Source of the DNA: Archangium lipolyticum
GTDB taxonomy: Bacteria; Myxococcota; Myxococcia; Myxococcales; Myxococcaceae
Length of the DNA: 64,000 bases
Assembly (NCBI RefSeq): GCF_024623785.1
Contig: NZ_JANKBZ010000001.1
Location: 434,001-498,000 of the forward strand
Direction: 5' to 3'
Below, one piece after another: positions 53,124 to 62,500 of the stretch. The notes under the pieces were generated by a model, which was not told the origin of the DNA, made no database searches, and worked only from the letters and a program-made list of their open reading frames with translations. The first letter of the stretch is position 1. Every line of letters starts with the position of its first letter. Position numbers and translations under genes: made by a program.

Positions 53124-54338
53124 ATGAACCTTCAAGATCGGCTGAAAGCGCTCACCGACCTGCTCAGGCCATGGTCCGAGCTCTGGTCACGTTCCATCCT
53201 CCAGAATTGGCCGGAGTCCGGAGCCGCTTATCTCGAATCCTGGCTGCCCTACGCTGAATCACTCGACGAAGAGGGCGAAAGGAGGCTGGATGATGGGGAG
53301 CTTCCAGGTGAGCCTCCCCGGTCGCTGCATTCGCTCGTGCTCTCTCTTCGCGAACTGACAGCACTGCCCTGGCATGAAGGCATTCAACGTCTGACGACCG
53401 CGGACGCGCAGGGACTCAATGCCAAGAAGGCCCATGAGATCGAGAGGGTCCTCGCCCTGCTCGGGCCGAGAACAAAGACGATCCGTCAGGCGGTCGACAT
53501 CGGTGGCGGCATGGGACATCTCGCTCGTCTCTGTGTCAGGACGTTCGATTGGACCTTCCACAGCATCGATCGTGATGCCGCTTTGCAGGAGAAAGGCCGA
53601 GACTGGCTGCGAAGGGCCCGGACCCTGCCGCGGGAGAAGCTGTGTTTCATCCACTCCTCCGTCGAAGACAGGCCGCAGAGCGAGATTGATCCACTCTTTT
53701 CCGGTCAGGATCGGGTCTCGATTGGTCTACACACCTGCGGGCCGCTCGCGCTGACGCAGATTCGCAAGAGCCAGAAGGCAGGACTCCTCCTGAACTTTGG
53801 TTGCTGCTACGACCAGATGGATGCCGCACGGGACTACCCTGTCTCCCGCTTCGGGAAGGCGCATGCACTTCCCATCACCCGACGTGCCCTGTTCCTGGCG
53901 ACGCGCGGACGGCACCACAAGACCGAGGCTGAGTTCGCGCTGATGAAGCGCGTCAACGCGCAACGGTTCGCGCTCGATCTCCTGCTGAGGCGGAAGTTTC
54001 CCGCTCTCGGTTTCGTGCGGGCGGGGGATGCACCCAAGGCGCTCTATGCCGGGAGTTTCGCCGCCTATGCGCGTGATCGCCTGGAGCGCCTGCAACTCGA
54101 TGTCGGGATGACGGAAGCCGAGCTGAATTCCTTTGAATTGTCCGCTCGCTCCGAGACGCGGCGCATCTTCCTCTGTCATCTGCTGAGGGATCGCTTCGCG
54201 AGGGCCCTGGAGCTCGTGATTCTGCTCGATCGCGCGCTACTCCTCGAGGAGATGGGCTTTCAGGTCGAGCTCCTGCAGGTCTTCGAACCGCGCCTCTCCC
54301 CGCGCAACATCGCCCTCATCGCATCGAGGGCAGACTGA
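53124..54338 (+). CDS. SAM-dependent methyltransferase (METTL25/RRNAD1-like)
   Basis: 404 residues. The SAM motif is V-D-I-G-G-G-M-G-H-L-A-R at about 131, followed by S-I-D-R-D-A and later H-T-C-G-P-L-A and F-G-C-C-Y-D, signature of the METTL25/RRNAD1 group better known in eukaryotes. The substrate is unknown; the group is suspected to modify proteins. The GTG at 53109 is also possible, since the ribosome site is weak for both. The last 78 bp recur near 27.5 kb, beside an IS91 remnant. Confidence 0.82.
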   Translation: MNLQDRLKALTDLLRPWSELWSRSILQNWPESGAAYLESWLPYAESLDEEGERRLDDGELPGEPPRSLHSLVLSLRELTALPWHEGIQRLTTADAQGLNAKKAHEIERVLALLGPRTKTIRQAVDIGGGMGHLARLCVRTFDWTFHSIDRDAALQEKGRDWLRRARTLPREKLCFIHSSVEDRPQSEIDPLFSGQDRVSIGLHTCGPLALTQIRKSQKAGLLLNFGCCYDQMDAARDYPVSRFGKAHALPITRRALFLATRGRHHKTEAEFALMKRVNAQRFALDLLLRRKFPALGFVRAGDAPKALYAGSFAAYARDRLERLQLDVGMTEAELNSFELSARSETRRIFLCHLLRDRFARALELVILLDRALLLEEMGFQVELLQVFEPRLSPRNIALIASRAD

Positions 54339-54597
54339 CCCTGGGTCTTTCACAGTCCCAGAGGATGAGCAACGAGGTCCTCGAGATGACCGTCTCGGGT
54401 CGGCTCACGAGCATCCTCGGGCTCACCCTCGCGCAGAGGCACCCCGAATGGCTCCACGCCAATACGCTGGAGCAGGCTGCGGGCTTGCATCCTCGGGTCC
54501 CGGCTCGGCCTCCGCGCGAAGGAGGCGCCGTCACATCCGCCAACTCCTCCCTCCATCTGAAAAGGACACCCGACGACAACCCAACCCTGGAGAAGTC

Positions 54598-55446
54598 ATG
54601 TTTCACCGAGTCTGGTTGGCAGGCGTGCTCATGGTCACGCCTGTGCTGCAAACGAGCCTCGCTGCCGAGGTCACCACGTGGCGGGAACTCGAGTCCAAGC
54701 ACGGCGGAGGACCGGGCCTGCGCGCCTGTGTGGCCCAGGCGAAGGAGGATCGCCCAGAGGTCTGGACCTGCATGGGCGGTGAGCTGACGACCGCGCAGGT
54801 TGGCGCGGACGGCAAGGCGCAGGTCTCATCGCGCATGATCGCCGAGGACATCCAGGACACGACCCGCGCACAGGAGGGTGGCGCCGACGACTCCTCGACG
54901 AGCGCTCCGGAGGGCATGGCGCCGCTGGCAGCCGATGACTACGACTCCTGGTGTGAGAACGGCAGCGTCTGCGCGCGCAAGATTGGCAACCACACCGCGG
55001 AAGTGAAAGGCAACGGCGCATACGGCGATGCGCGCGGGGTGATTGGCGCCCTGGACTTCGTCGTCCGCCAGAGCTTCAACGGTCCATACCCAAGGTGGCG
55101 CGGCCTGCTGATCTGGGACTACGGGCCCACGATCACCCCCAACTCTTTCTACAACGCCTGCCGGATCAACGTCGTTGGCCCCGACCGGCACTGCGGCATC
55201 AACACCATGTATTTCGGGACCATCAGCTCGGCGCGCCAGCGGACCTGGTGGCCTTCCAGCACGAGGTACGACCAGCACACCACGAGGCTGCGCGGCAGCA
55301 CCAACTACCACGACGACAACTACGGGAGCTTCCACGCCTCCGGCTATCCCCAGACGTTCTTCTTGCCCACCATTCACACCGGGCGGTGGAACAACTGCGG
55401 GAGCAGTACCGGTTGCAGATACTACCAGGTTCCGTGGGTCCCCTGA
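54598..55446 (+). CDS. Hypothetical secreted Cys-containing protein
   Basis: 282 residues with a signal peptide (about 1-22). The mature protein has an N-terminal acidic segment, then a C-terminal domain (about 115-280) with D-D-Y-D-S-W-C-E-N-G-S-V-C-A-R-K, W-R-G-L-L-I-W-D-Y-G-P and a Cys/Gly-rich end, suggesting extracellular disulfides. Not a recognised family. GGAGAAG precedes the ATG. The 259 bp before it show no gene. Confidence 0.82.
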   Translation: MFHRVWLAGVLMVTPVLQTSLAAEVTTWRELESKHGGGPGLRACVAQAKEDRPEVWTCMGGELTTAQVGADGKAQVSSRMIAEDIQDTTRAQEGGADDSSTSAPEGMAPLAADDYDSWCENGSVCARKIGNHTAEVKGNGAYGDARGVIGALDFVVRQSFNGPYPRWRGLLIWDYGPTITPNSFYNACRINVVGPDRHCGINTMYFGTISSARQRTWWPSSTRYDQHTTRLRGSTNYHDDNYGSFHASGYPQTFFLPTIHTGRWNNCGSSTGCRYYQVPWVP

Positions 55447-55457
55447 GGGAATGGCCA

Positions 55458-55477
55458 GGGGCAGGCTCACCTGCCCC
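55458..55477 (+). terminator. Hairpin after the secreted protein gene
   Basis: GGGGCAGG-CTCA-CCTGCCCC, a perfect 8-bp stem 12 nt after the stop at 55446. No T-run follows, so termination is only possible, perhaps Rho-assisted. Confidence 0.45.
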
Positions 55478-55491
55478 GGCACGGGCGGGTC

Positions 55492-55680
55492 TTGAACGTG
55501 GTGCGGGTCCCCAACCCGGTGGCCGCCAAGCTTGTCGCCACCCTGCCCAACCCAGCCGCCACCGACCCGAGCTCGGTGCCCTACATCACCACCTTCACGG
55601 TCGCCGGTGGCAAGCTCTTCTTCGCCATGGCCATCAGCACCTCACGCCCGGCCCGTGGTGCTCGATGGCGCGGTCCAACC
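55492..55680 (+). pseudogene. Possible remnant of a repeat-type secreted protein
   Basis: An open frame reads V-R-V-P-N-P-V-A-A-K-L-V-A-T-L-P-N-P and T-T-F-T-V-A-G-G-K-L-F-F-A-M, which resembles a blade of a beta-propeller-type lipoprotein, then loses coherence and shifts frame near 55640. No start region. Weak evidence. Confidence 0.3.
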
Positions 55681-55732
55681 GCAGGGAGGTGCCTGGCTTT
55701 TGCCCAACCGCCCGGAGACCGTCAGCGGGGGC

Positions 55733-55963
55733 TCACCTCCACCGGTGCAGCACGAGCGCGTAGTCGGGCTGCTCGCGCTCCAGCTGCTTTCGTTTCTGGA
55801 CCATCCGACGGTAGGCCGGCAGCCGCGTCGCCCGGGAGACGAGGAGCTCGAGTCCGCCGAGCAGCAGCACCCACCCGACCCACTTGAATCCTTTCGGGAG
55901 CCACGGCAACACCAGCAGGGCGACAATCAGGCCCATTCCGCCGAAGGACAGGAGCGCCTCCAC
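55733..55963 (-). CDS. Small two-helix membrane protein, possibly the tail of a broken gene
   Basis: 76 residues from a GTG at 55963: two hydrophobic helices (about 8-22, 27-42), then a basic tail. In the same frame upstream, a lipoprotein-like signal (L-A-L-L-A-I-S-G-C at about 56110) is separated from it only by a TAG at 56057-56059 and lacks an ATG or GTG. So either a small protein starts at 55963 or a lipoprotein gene was broken by a stop. No family recognised. Confidence 0.45.
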   Translation of the reverse strand: MEALLSFGGMGLIVALLVLPWLPKGFKWVGWVLLLGGLELLVSRATRLPAYRRMVQKRKQLEREQPDYALVLHRWR

Positions 55964-56228
55964 GGCGAATTGGATCCGCCGCTCGGTGGGGGTGAGCCGG
56001 GCCTCGATGCGTTGCTCTTCGTGATCGCCCTGGGCATTCCCGGGGGCGGCGCCGGCCTACCGCCTGCCCGGGCCCACGCTCCAGCGCGTCCGTGGAGGGC
56101 GCGAGCCCGCGCAGCCGGAGATCGCGAGCAGGGCCAGAGCCCAGGAGGATAACGCGATGTTGACAGCGATTCCCCCCCCTCACTACCGTCGACTCTTCAA
56201 CCCGTAATCGAAGCTTGGCGAGGATTCC

Positions 56229-56507
56229 ATGCGCATGAAGAGCATGTTGGGCGGGCTGTTGGCGGCAGGGCTGTTGTCCGTGGGCTGTGGCGGCACGATG
56301 CCGGAGGAGCAGCCGGAGCAGAGCGTCAATCAGACCGAGCAGGAGCTCGCCCCGAGCTGCCCCGCTGGCTACACGTTGAACTACTACTGGGACTGTGGCC
56401 AGGTTTGCGGCGCCGGGTGGGGCAACTTCCTGCGCTACTACTGCACCAACGGATCGGACTACTACGAGGTGGGAACCGGCAGTGTGCGCTGTGGAGCGTG
56501 TTACTGA
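56229..56507 (+). CDS. Small Cys-rich lipoprotein
   Basis: 92 residues. The signal peptide ends with L-S-V-G-C (Cys20), then an acidic Glu/Gln linker and a short domain with six Cys (C-P-A-G-Y, W-D-C-G-Q-V-C-G, Y-Y-C-T-N-G, V-R-C-G-A-C-Y), likely disulfide-bonded. It resembles the small Cys-rich lipoproteins common in myxobacteria, function unknown. ATG at 56229 behind GAGG. Confidence 0.82.
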   Translation: MRMKSMLGGLLAAGLLSVGCGGTMPEEQPEQSVNQTEQELAPSCPAGYTLNYYWDCGQVCGAGWGNFLRYYCTNGSDYYEVGTGSVRCGACY

Positions 56508-56599
56508 GGCTCCACTCGCTCTGTCTCTCGGCGCCGCCCTCGGAGTCCTTCCCTACGTATCCCTGGGTGGGCGCATAGACGAGGTTCGGCGCCGTCCCC

Positions 56600-56950
56600 G
56601 ACAGAGTGCCGTGCTGTACGTGGACGTCCCGCTCCCGCCGGCCACGAGCACCTTGCCCGAGGGCAGCGAGGACCAGCCGGGATCCACCACCACCGGGCCG
56701 GACAGGCCCACCAGGTCCACCGCCATCTCCACGGACAGCGTCCGGCCCAGCGCGTAGCGCACGGGCGCACCGGCAGTTCGCGCGCGTACACCAGCTCCAG
56801 GTACTCGCCCACGGCGCGCGCCGCCACCACGCCTGGGGGCAGCGTCACCTCGTAGCGCACCCGATGCTCGCGCTGGCCCTCGGGCAGGACGATGAACTCC
56901 TCCACGCGCCCCGCCAGCCATTCGTGGGGCACACCTCTTTCCGACACTGG
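56600..56950 (-). pseudogene. Remnant of a kelch-repeat surface protein related to the 37-45 kb gene
   Basis: In two frames the minus strand reads V-R-Y-E-V-T-L-P-P-G-V-V-A, then R-T-L-S-V-E-M-A-V-D-L-V-G-L-S-G-P-V-V-V-D-P-G-W-S-S-L and S-G-K-V-L-V-A-G-G. The giant protein has Y-E-V-T-V-P-P-G-I-T, G-L-E-G-L-S-G-P-A-A-L-T-M-G-W-S-S and N-G-K-V-L-V-A-G-G in the same order. Frameshift, internal deletion and no later repeats: inactive. The whole gap 56508-57154 holds nothing else. Confidence 0.72.
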
Positions 56951-57154
56951 ATGGGCTGAGCGGGCCGGCTCGAGCCCCTCATGCCTCGGAAGGGAATGGC
57001 CGGCGGGGAGGTGGGTCTGTTGGCTGATTGAAGATTGGCATCATCTTGATGGGATTCGTTTTAAGTATTTGCCGTATGGGAGGTGGAGGGGTGGCCTCGG
57101 TGAATAAGTTGGGGCACTTGGGGACGGAGATGTGGGGGGCCGACCTTGCTCAGG

Positions 57155-58036
57155 ATGAGATTGGGAAAGTGGGTCGAGTCGCAGGATTGGACCATGTACG
57201 GCATGGTCTTTTCCGTATTTCTCATATGGCGAATTGGCGCGATTGGGGGCTGGAGCAGAGGGTGTTGGATCCTGCTAGCCGTCTGTCTGGTGGGAGTGCG
57301 CAAGGACCAGAGTGACATCGACTGGACGCGGTTCTTCACCATCGGGATTCCGCTCCTGGGCGTGTTCTACTACTTCTACAAAGCCGGAAATGCCTTGTGG
57401 TGGGAGTTGGCGAACTGGATGTTCCAGAACAACAAACATCCCTTGCATTTGGATGAGCTCATGCAGGCGATTCCGCTGAATGCCGGCGCCTGGGCCAGGA
57501 CGTTCAGCTGCGAGGCTCTGGATGAGTTCATGGCGTGGGTCTACAGCCACAGCTTCGTGGTGTCCCTGTGGATCTGCATCGTGCGGAGCTTCTGGACGAA
57601 GAGCGTCAAGAAGATGCTGTCCTACGCGCTGTCCGGTCACCTGCTGCAGTTCCCCCTGATATTTCCTTTCTACAATCTGATTCTCCTGCGCGAGGTCTGG
57701 TATGTGAAGAGTCAGCCGGATCTGCTTCAGCGCCAGTTCGCGGATGAAAACGCGCTGCTCGTCAACGTGATGAACTGCTTCCCGAGCATGCATACGTCCA
57801 TCGCGTTCGCGATGCTGCTGCTGGCCCTACGGGAGAAGGACGGGATCTTCAAGACGACGATGGTCGCCTACTGCGTCTCCATCATCTTCTCCACGTTGTA
57901 TCTACAGATTCACTGGGTCGTGGATGTGCTGGCCGGCATGGCTTTCGGTTTCGGCTCCGTCAAACTGGCGGACAGGTTGATTCATGTCGTGTCGGCCCGG
58001 CTCGTTCCGGCGAAGCTCAAGGCCACCTGCGCATGA
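57155..58036 (+). CDS. PAP2-superfamily membrane protein (Aur1-like)
   Basis: 293 residues, about six hydrophobic helices. The PAP2 core has N-C-F-P-S-M-H-T-S (motif 2, catalytic His) and L-Q-I-H-W-V-V-D-V-L-A-G (motif 3, second His plus Asp), but the Arg of motif 3 and the K-x6-R-P of motif 1 are not visible, similar to the Aur1/inositolphosphotransferase branch. Members remove or transfer phosphate on membrane lipids. A TTG at 57146 is an alternative start; both have poor ribosome sites. Composition is lower in GC than the neighbours. Confidence 0.8.
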   Translation: MRLGKWVESQDWTMYGMVFSVFLIWRIGAIGGWSRGCWILLAVCLVGVRKDQSDIDWTRFFTIGIPLLGVFYYFYKAGNALWWELANWMFQNNKHPLHLDELMQAIPLNAGAWARTFSCEALDEFMAWVYSHSFVVSLWICIVRSFWTKSVKKMLSYALSGHLLQFPLIFPFYNLILLREVWYVKSQPDLLQRQFADENALLVNVMNCFPSMHTSIAFAMLLLALREKDGIFKTTMVAYCVSIIFSTLYLQIHWVVDVLAGMAFGFGSVKLADRLIHVVSARLVPAKLKATCA

Positions 58037-58066
58037 GAAGGCGGGAAGGCCTTTGGAGAGGTGACC

Positions 58067-58459
58067 ATGGCGAACGTGGGCTCGATCAACTTCCACTGCA
58101 TCATCCCGGACGATGCGAATCAGTCGGGACAGAAGTTCTACGCGGCGCTATTTCCGACCTGGCGGTTTCGCTACCAGCCGCCGAACCAATTCTGGGAGAT
58201 CACCGGCCCGGACGGCCGGACACCGCAGACCGCGTATCTGGCGATCATGACCGGCCCGGGGACACCGCGCACTCCGGTGCAGTACTACACCGTCCCTTCT
58301 ATTGACCACTCGCTGGCGCGCGCCATCGAGCTCGGCGGCAAGGTCGTAACCGGAAAGACCCCAGTCCCCGGTGTCGGCTTCTTCGCCGAACTCACCGATC
58401 CGCTCGGCAATGCCTTCGGCCTATGGGAAGACAGCACGAAGGACGGAGCGGCACGCTGA
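58067..58459 (+). CDS. VOC-superfamily (glyoxalase-like) protein
   Basis: 130 residues with one VOC module pair: I-N-F-H-C-I-I-P-D-D, A-L-F-P-T-W-R-F, Y-Y-T-V-P-S-I-D-H and A-E-L-T-D-P-L-G-N-A-F-G-L-W, typical of glyoxalase/bleomycin-resistance folds; metal ligands are not fully conserved. TGGAGAGG lies before the ATG at 58067. It starts 30 nt after the PAP2 gene and may be in the same transcript. Function not predictable. Confidence 0.88.
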   Translation: MANVGSINFHCIIPDDANQSGQKFYAALFPTWRFRYQPPNQFWEITGPDGRTPQTAYLAIMTGPGTPRTPVQYYTVPSIDHSLARAIELGGKVVTGKTPVPGVGFFAELTDPLGNAFGLWEDSTKDGAAR

Positions 58460-58491
58460 GCGACGGCAGGGCGGCGTCCCCCGGATCCCGC

Positions 58492-59454
58492 TCAGCGGGC
58501 CAGAAGTCGTGCGAGCCAGGCCTCGCGCGCGGCGATGCAGGCCTGGGCGAGTTGTGATTGGGGTGCGATGTCGTAGAACCCGTGGAAGGCGCCGCCCCAG
58601 ACGTGAAGCTCGCAGGTGCCACCCGCGGCCCAGATGGCGCTGGCGTAGGCTACGGCCTCGTCACGAAACACTTCGGCGGCACCGACGTCGATGAACGTGG
58701 GTGGCAGGCCGCTCAGGTCCGTGGCGCGAGCGGGTGCGGCGTAGGGAGACACGTTGGCGGAGCCCCGCCGGTTGCCGAGCACCGCCGTCCAGGCGGTCAG
58801 GTTGCTGGTGCGGTCCCAAATGCCGGTGCCCTGGTACTGGTAGGAGGAGACCGTCTCGTTGCGGTCATCGATCATCGGGCACTGGAGCAACTGTCCGGCC
58901 AGCTTCGGTCCCTTGCGGTCGCGCGCCAGCAGCGTGGAGCCCGCCGCGAGCCCGCCGCCTCCGCTGCCGCCGAAGATGACCAGACGGTCGGGGTCGAACA
59001 TCAATTCCCTGGCATGCTTCGCCATCCATTCGAGGCCGGCATAGCAGTCCTCGACGGGGGTCGGGTCGGGGTGCTCGGGAGCCAGACGGTATTCAACCGT
59101 GACGCCCACCGAGTCGTGCTTCATGGCCCAGTCCACCAGCGGGTAGACCGCCGCGAACCGGTTGCACATGACCATGCCGCCCCCGTGGATGTTGTAGATA
59201 CCGGGGCCGGGCGCGTGGTGATCCTTGCGTGAGATCACCGACACGACGATGTCGACACCTTGGTAGCCGGGGATGGTGTAGTCGACGCATTTGACGGGCA
59301 AGTCGCCGATGAGCTCCTCGATGGTCGGCATCTTCAACGCCCGGAAATGCTCCAAGCGGTCGGGAGTCATGTTGACCGGCACATACCCCTCCAGGGCCGG
59401 TAGGAGCGCGGCGAGCTCCGGGTCGAAGGTCGGATGCGCGATCTTGCTTTTCAT
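58492..59454 (-). CDS. HSL-family (hormone-sensitive-lipase-like) alpha/beta hydrolase
   Basis: 320 residues. The oxyanion motif H90-G-G-G (N-I-H-G-G-G-M-V), the nucleophile G-G-S-G-G-G (Ser164), Asp265 (E-V-F-R-D-E) and His291 (G-A-F-H-G-F) form the HSL triad. Such enzymes hydrolyse short acyl esters in the cytosol. AAGGAG precedes the ATG. It is divergent from the GMC oxidoreductase with 108 bp between, so a shared control is possible. Confidence 0.93.
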   Translation of the reverse strand: MKSKIAHPTFDPELAALLPALEGYVPVNMTPDRLEHFRALKMPTIEELIGDLPVKCVDYTIPGYQGVDIVVSVISRKDHHAPGPGIYNIHGGGMVMCNRFAAVYPLVDWAMKHDSVGVTVEYRLAPEHPDPTPVEDCYAGLEWMAKHARELMFDPDRLVIFGGSGGGGLAAGSTLLARDRKGPKLAGQLLQCPMIDDRNETVSSYQYQGTGIWDRTSNLTAWTAVLGNRRGSANVSPYAAPARATDLSGLPPTFIDVGAAEVFRDEAVAYASAIWAAGGTCELHVWGGAFHGFYDIAPQSQLAQACIAAREAWLARLLAR

Positions 59455-59562
59455 GACGGCTCCTTATGCCGATTTTCTCGAGCGCCAGGGGGCGATGGCT
59501 GACAGCTCCGTGCGACTGCGGGCGGATGGTCCTGGACTTCACACCGACCATAGCGTGACTGC

Positions 59563-62500
59563 ATGCCAGTGCCATTCCATCTCCGGGGGTATCCGGGTGT
59601 CGACCCTCTCGATGGGTTGTCGGCAGCACCCCGCTACCTGCTCGCGATGGCCGTGACGGCTGTGGTGTCCGCCGGGCTGGTGGGGTTCATCACCCCCGTA
59701 TTCCACCTCATCGAGTTCAGCAGCCCGTGGGGTATCGCCGCCGAGGTGGCGGGTTTCACCCTGCTCGCCGCTCCGCTCCTGGTGACCTTCCGGAAGTCGA
59801 GCTCGCTCTTCCTCTACGCGCTCGTCCTGCTCCCGCTGTACGCGCTGGACCTGTATCTGGAAGACCACTTCCGGGCCCATGGCCTGCGCGCCGTGTGGAT
59901 GTATACCCCGGGGACCTTCATCTCCCGGATCGAGCCCCCGGCCCTCCGCTTTCTCTTCACCCTGTCCGTCGATGCCCTCCTCATCGGGCCGGTCTGCCTC
60001 TGGATCAGCCGGCTCCTCGCCTCGGCGTTTCGCCCCAAGGTGCCGGCGAATGCGCGCCAGGAGGTTCCCCCCGGTCAGTCCCTCTTCCCCGAGTCCTGGA
60101 TCGAAGGAGCAGTGCCGAGGCCTGCCCGTGACGCCGGGTTCTGGATCCTTCGCCTCCTCGGGTTGGCCTATCTCGGCTACCTGGCGTTGCTGCTGCTGGG
60201 AGGGCTCGGTGCGGCGGCCTGGCCCCCCTCGGTGGGCATGCTCTTCGAGATGACCTATGCCAATGCCTATCTCGCCACCAACACCGTGGCGAAGATTGGC
60301 CTGATGACAGGTCTCGCCTTCACCGGGGCGTACAACCCCCGGCTCCGCCAGACGGCCACGCTCGCCTTGCTCCTCGGGCATGCGGTCTCCGTGGTGGCCT
60401 CTCTTGTCTTCTACGCGGTAGACCCGCCGGGGACGCCCTACCGGGACTTCCTCCTGACCTCGTCGCTGGTGGACGGAGGGATGATCCTCCTCTTCCTGTG
60501 GATCCTCTGGCGCACCAGGAAGGACTCCGCCCAGGGCGAGAGCGAAACGCTCCTCTCTTCATTCTCCCTGCCCTTGACGCTGTGGCGGTACGTGCTGCTC
60601 GGACTCGCCGCCTACTCAAGCGCGGTCATCGTCGTCTCGCTCATCGGACGCTTCGGCCAGTTGCCCCTGCGTGGGTGGGACGCACTCTTTTCCTTTCCAG
60701 ATCCAACGCTAGGCAACTCGCTCACCCTCTACAGCACGCTGGCCTTCCTGTGCCTGTCGATGGCCCGCCAGCAGTATCTGCGTGACGCCCTCACCGGGCT
60801 CCTCTGCTTCTCGCTCGGCCTCGCCATCCTCCTCGGCGTGCTGCTCCTGGCGGTGGGGAGCGCGACGGTCGCTCTTCCGGGAGAAGAGAGGCCCCTCTCC
60901 ATCACCCGCTATCTCATGTTGCACGTCCTGGAATTCGTGGGGGTGGTGGCCGCGCTCTCCACCCTGCGGAGCCTCTATTACAACGTGGAGTACACGATCA
61001 CCTCCTTCCGGGCGCCCAGCGCGCAGGCCATCCTCGGCATCCACGACGCACTGTTCCCTCCTCGCGAGCGCTCGGACGTGGTCCAGGCCGTCGATCGGTA
61101 CGCCGCCAACATCCGCGGGCGCAGGCGCGGCCTGCTGAACTTCCCCTTCTGGCTCCTCGAGGTGCTCCTCCCTCCCGTGTTCGGACTGCACCCCGGATTC
61201 TCGATCATGTCTCCCGAGGAGCAGCGCTACTTCCTGCGGAAGTACCTCATCCGGCACGAGCACGAGAGGCAGCGCTCCTTCGTGCCGGAGCTGGCGGGCC
61301 TGGCCTATCAGCTGGCCGTCGCGGCACACTCGGTCGTGCTGTTCGCCGTCTATGCGAGCCGCGCGAGACAGGGGAGGATTGGCTATGTCCCCCCTGGGGG
61401 GCGGCTGCGATTGCAGGGGGACTCGCCCTCGTCCGCGCCTCCCTCGCAGGGGATGGCGCTGCTGCCCACGGACGAGCGGGATCTCGCCAACTTCCGCCCC
61501 AGCGCGCCCGCGCGGCGGGTGCCCGCGCCTCGCGTCATCACCCCTGGCGAGGACAAGCCCCTGCCCGAAGAGGTGGACTACCTCGTGGTAGGCTCGGGGC
61601 CTGGGGGCGCGGTGGCGGCCTACCGTCTGGCGCGTGAGGAAAAGACAGCGACCATCGCCGTGCTCGAGCGGGGAGACCGCTATGCCCCCCTCCAGGACTT
61701 CAGCGAGTACGAGCTCGACATGGTGGCGAAGCTCTACAAGGAAGGCGGCATCCAGCAGACGAAACGCGCGGACATGATCGTCCTCCAGGGCGAGTGTGTC
61801 GGGGGTGGCAGCGTCATCAACAACGCCGTCTGCTACCGGATGCCCGATCACATCCACGAGCTCTGGCAGCGGGAGTACGGGCTCGACCTCGGGTCGCTGC
61901 CGGCGGAGTACGACCGGATCGCGGGCGAGCTCGGAATCGGTCCGCTCCCGGCTGACGGCATCAACCAGGTGGTCCGAGCCGTCTTCGAGCAGGCGGTGGA
62001 GTCCTTCAACGCCACGCCGGGCGTGAGCAAGCTGGAGCCCGTGCGCGTGGTCGACGTCAATGCCCCGGCCGCGGTGGGAGATGGCCTGTGGAACCTGGGG
62101 AACAAGTACCTCGGCAAGCGCTCGATGCTGGAGACCTTCATTCCCTGGTCGGAGGCGCGAGGGGTGGCCTTCCTGCCGAAGTGCACCGCCATCAGCTTCA
62201 CCAGGTCCGGGCAGCGCGCCGGGTCCGTGCTGGTCCGAACCGTGGGCGGCATGCTCCATCGCATCCGGATCCGGAAGGCGCTCGTGGTGGCGGGTGGAGT
62301 CATCGCCAGCAGCCACTTCCTCATGCGCAGCGGAGTGGAGCGGCCGGTAGGCCAGCGGATGAGCTGCAACTTCGCATTGCCCGCCACCCTCGAGCTGGAC
62401 CGGGTGGTGGATGCGTTCGACGGGGAGCAGATCACCCTGGGGACGAAGGACTCGCAGAACCGCGCCCTCTTCGAGACCTACTTCAATCCCCCCGGGGCGT

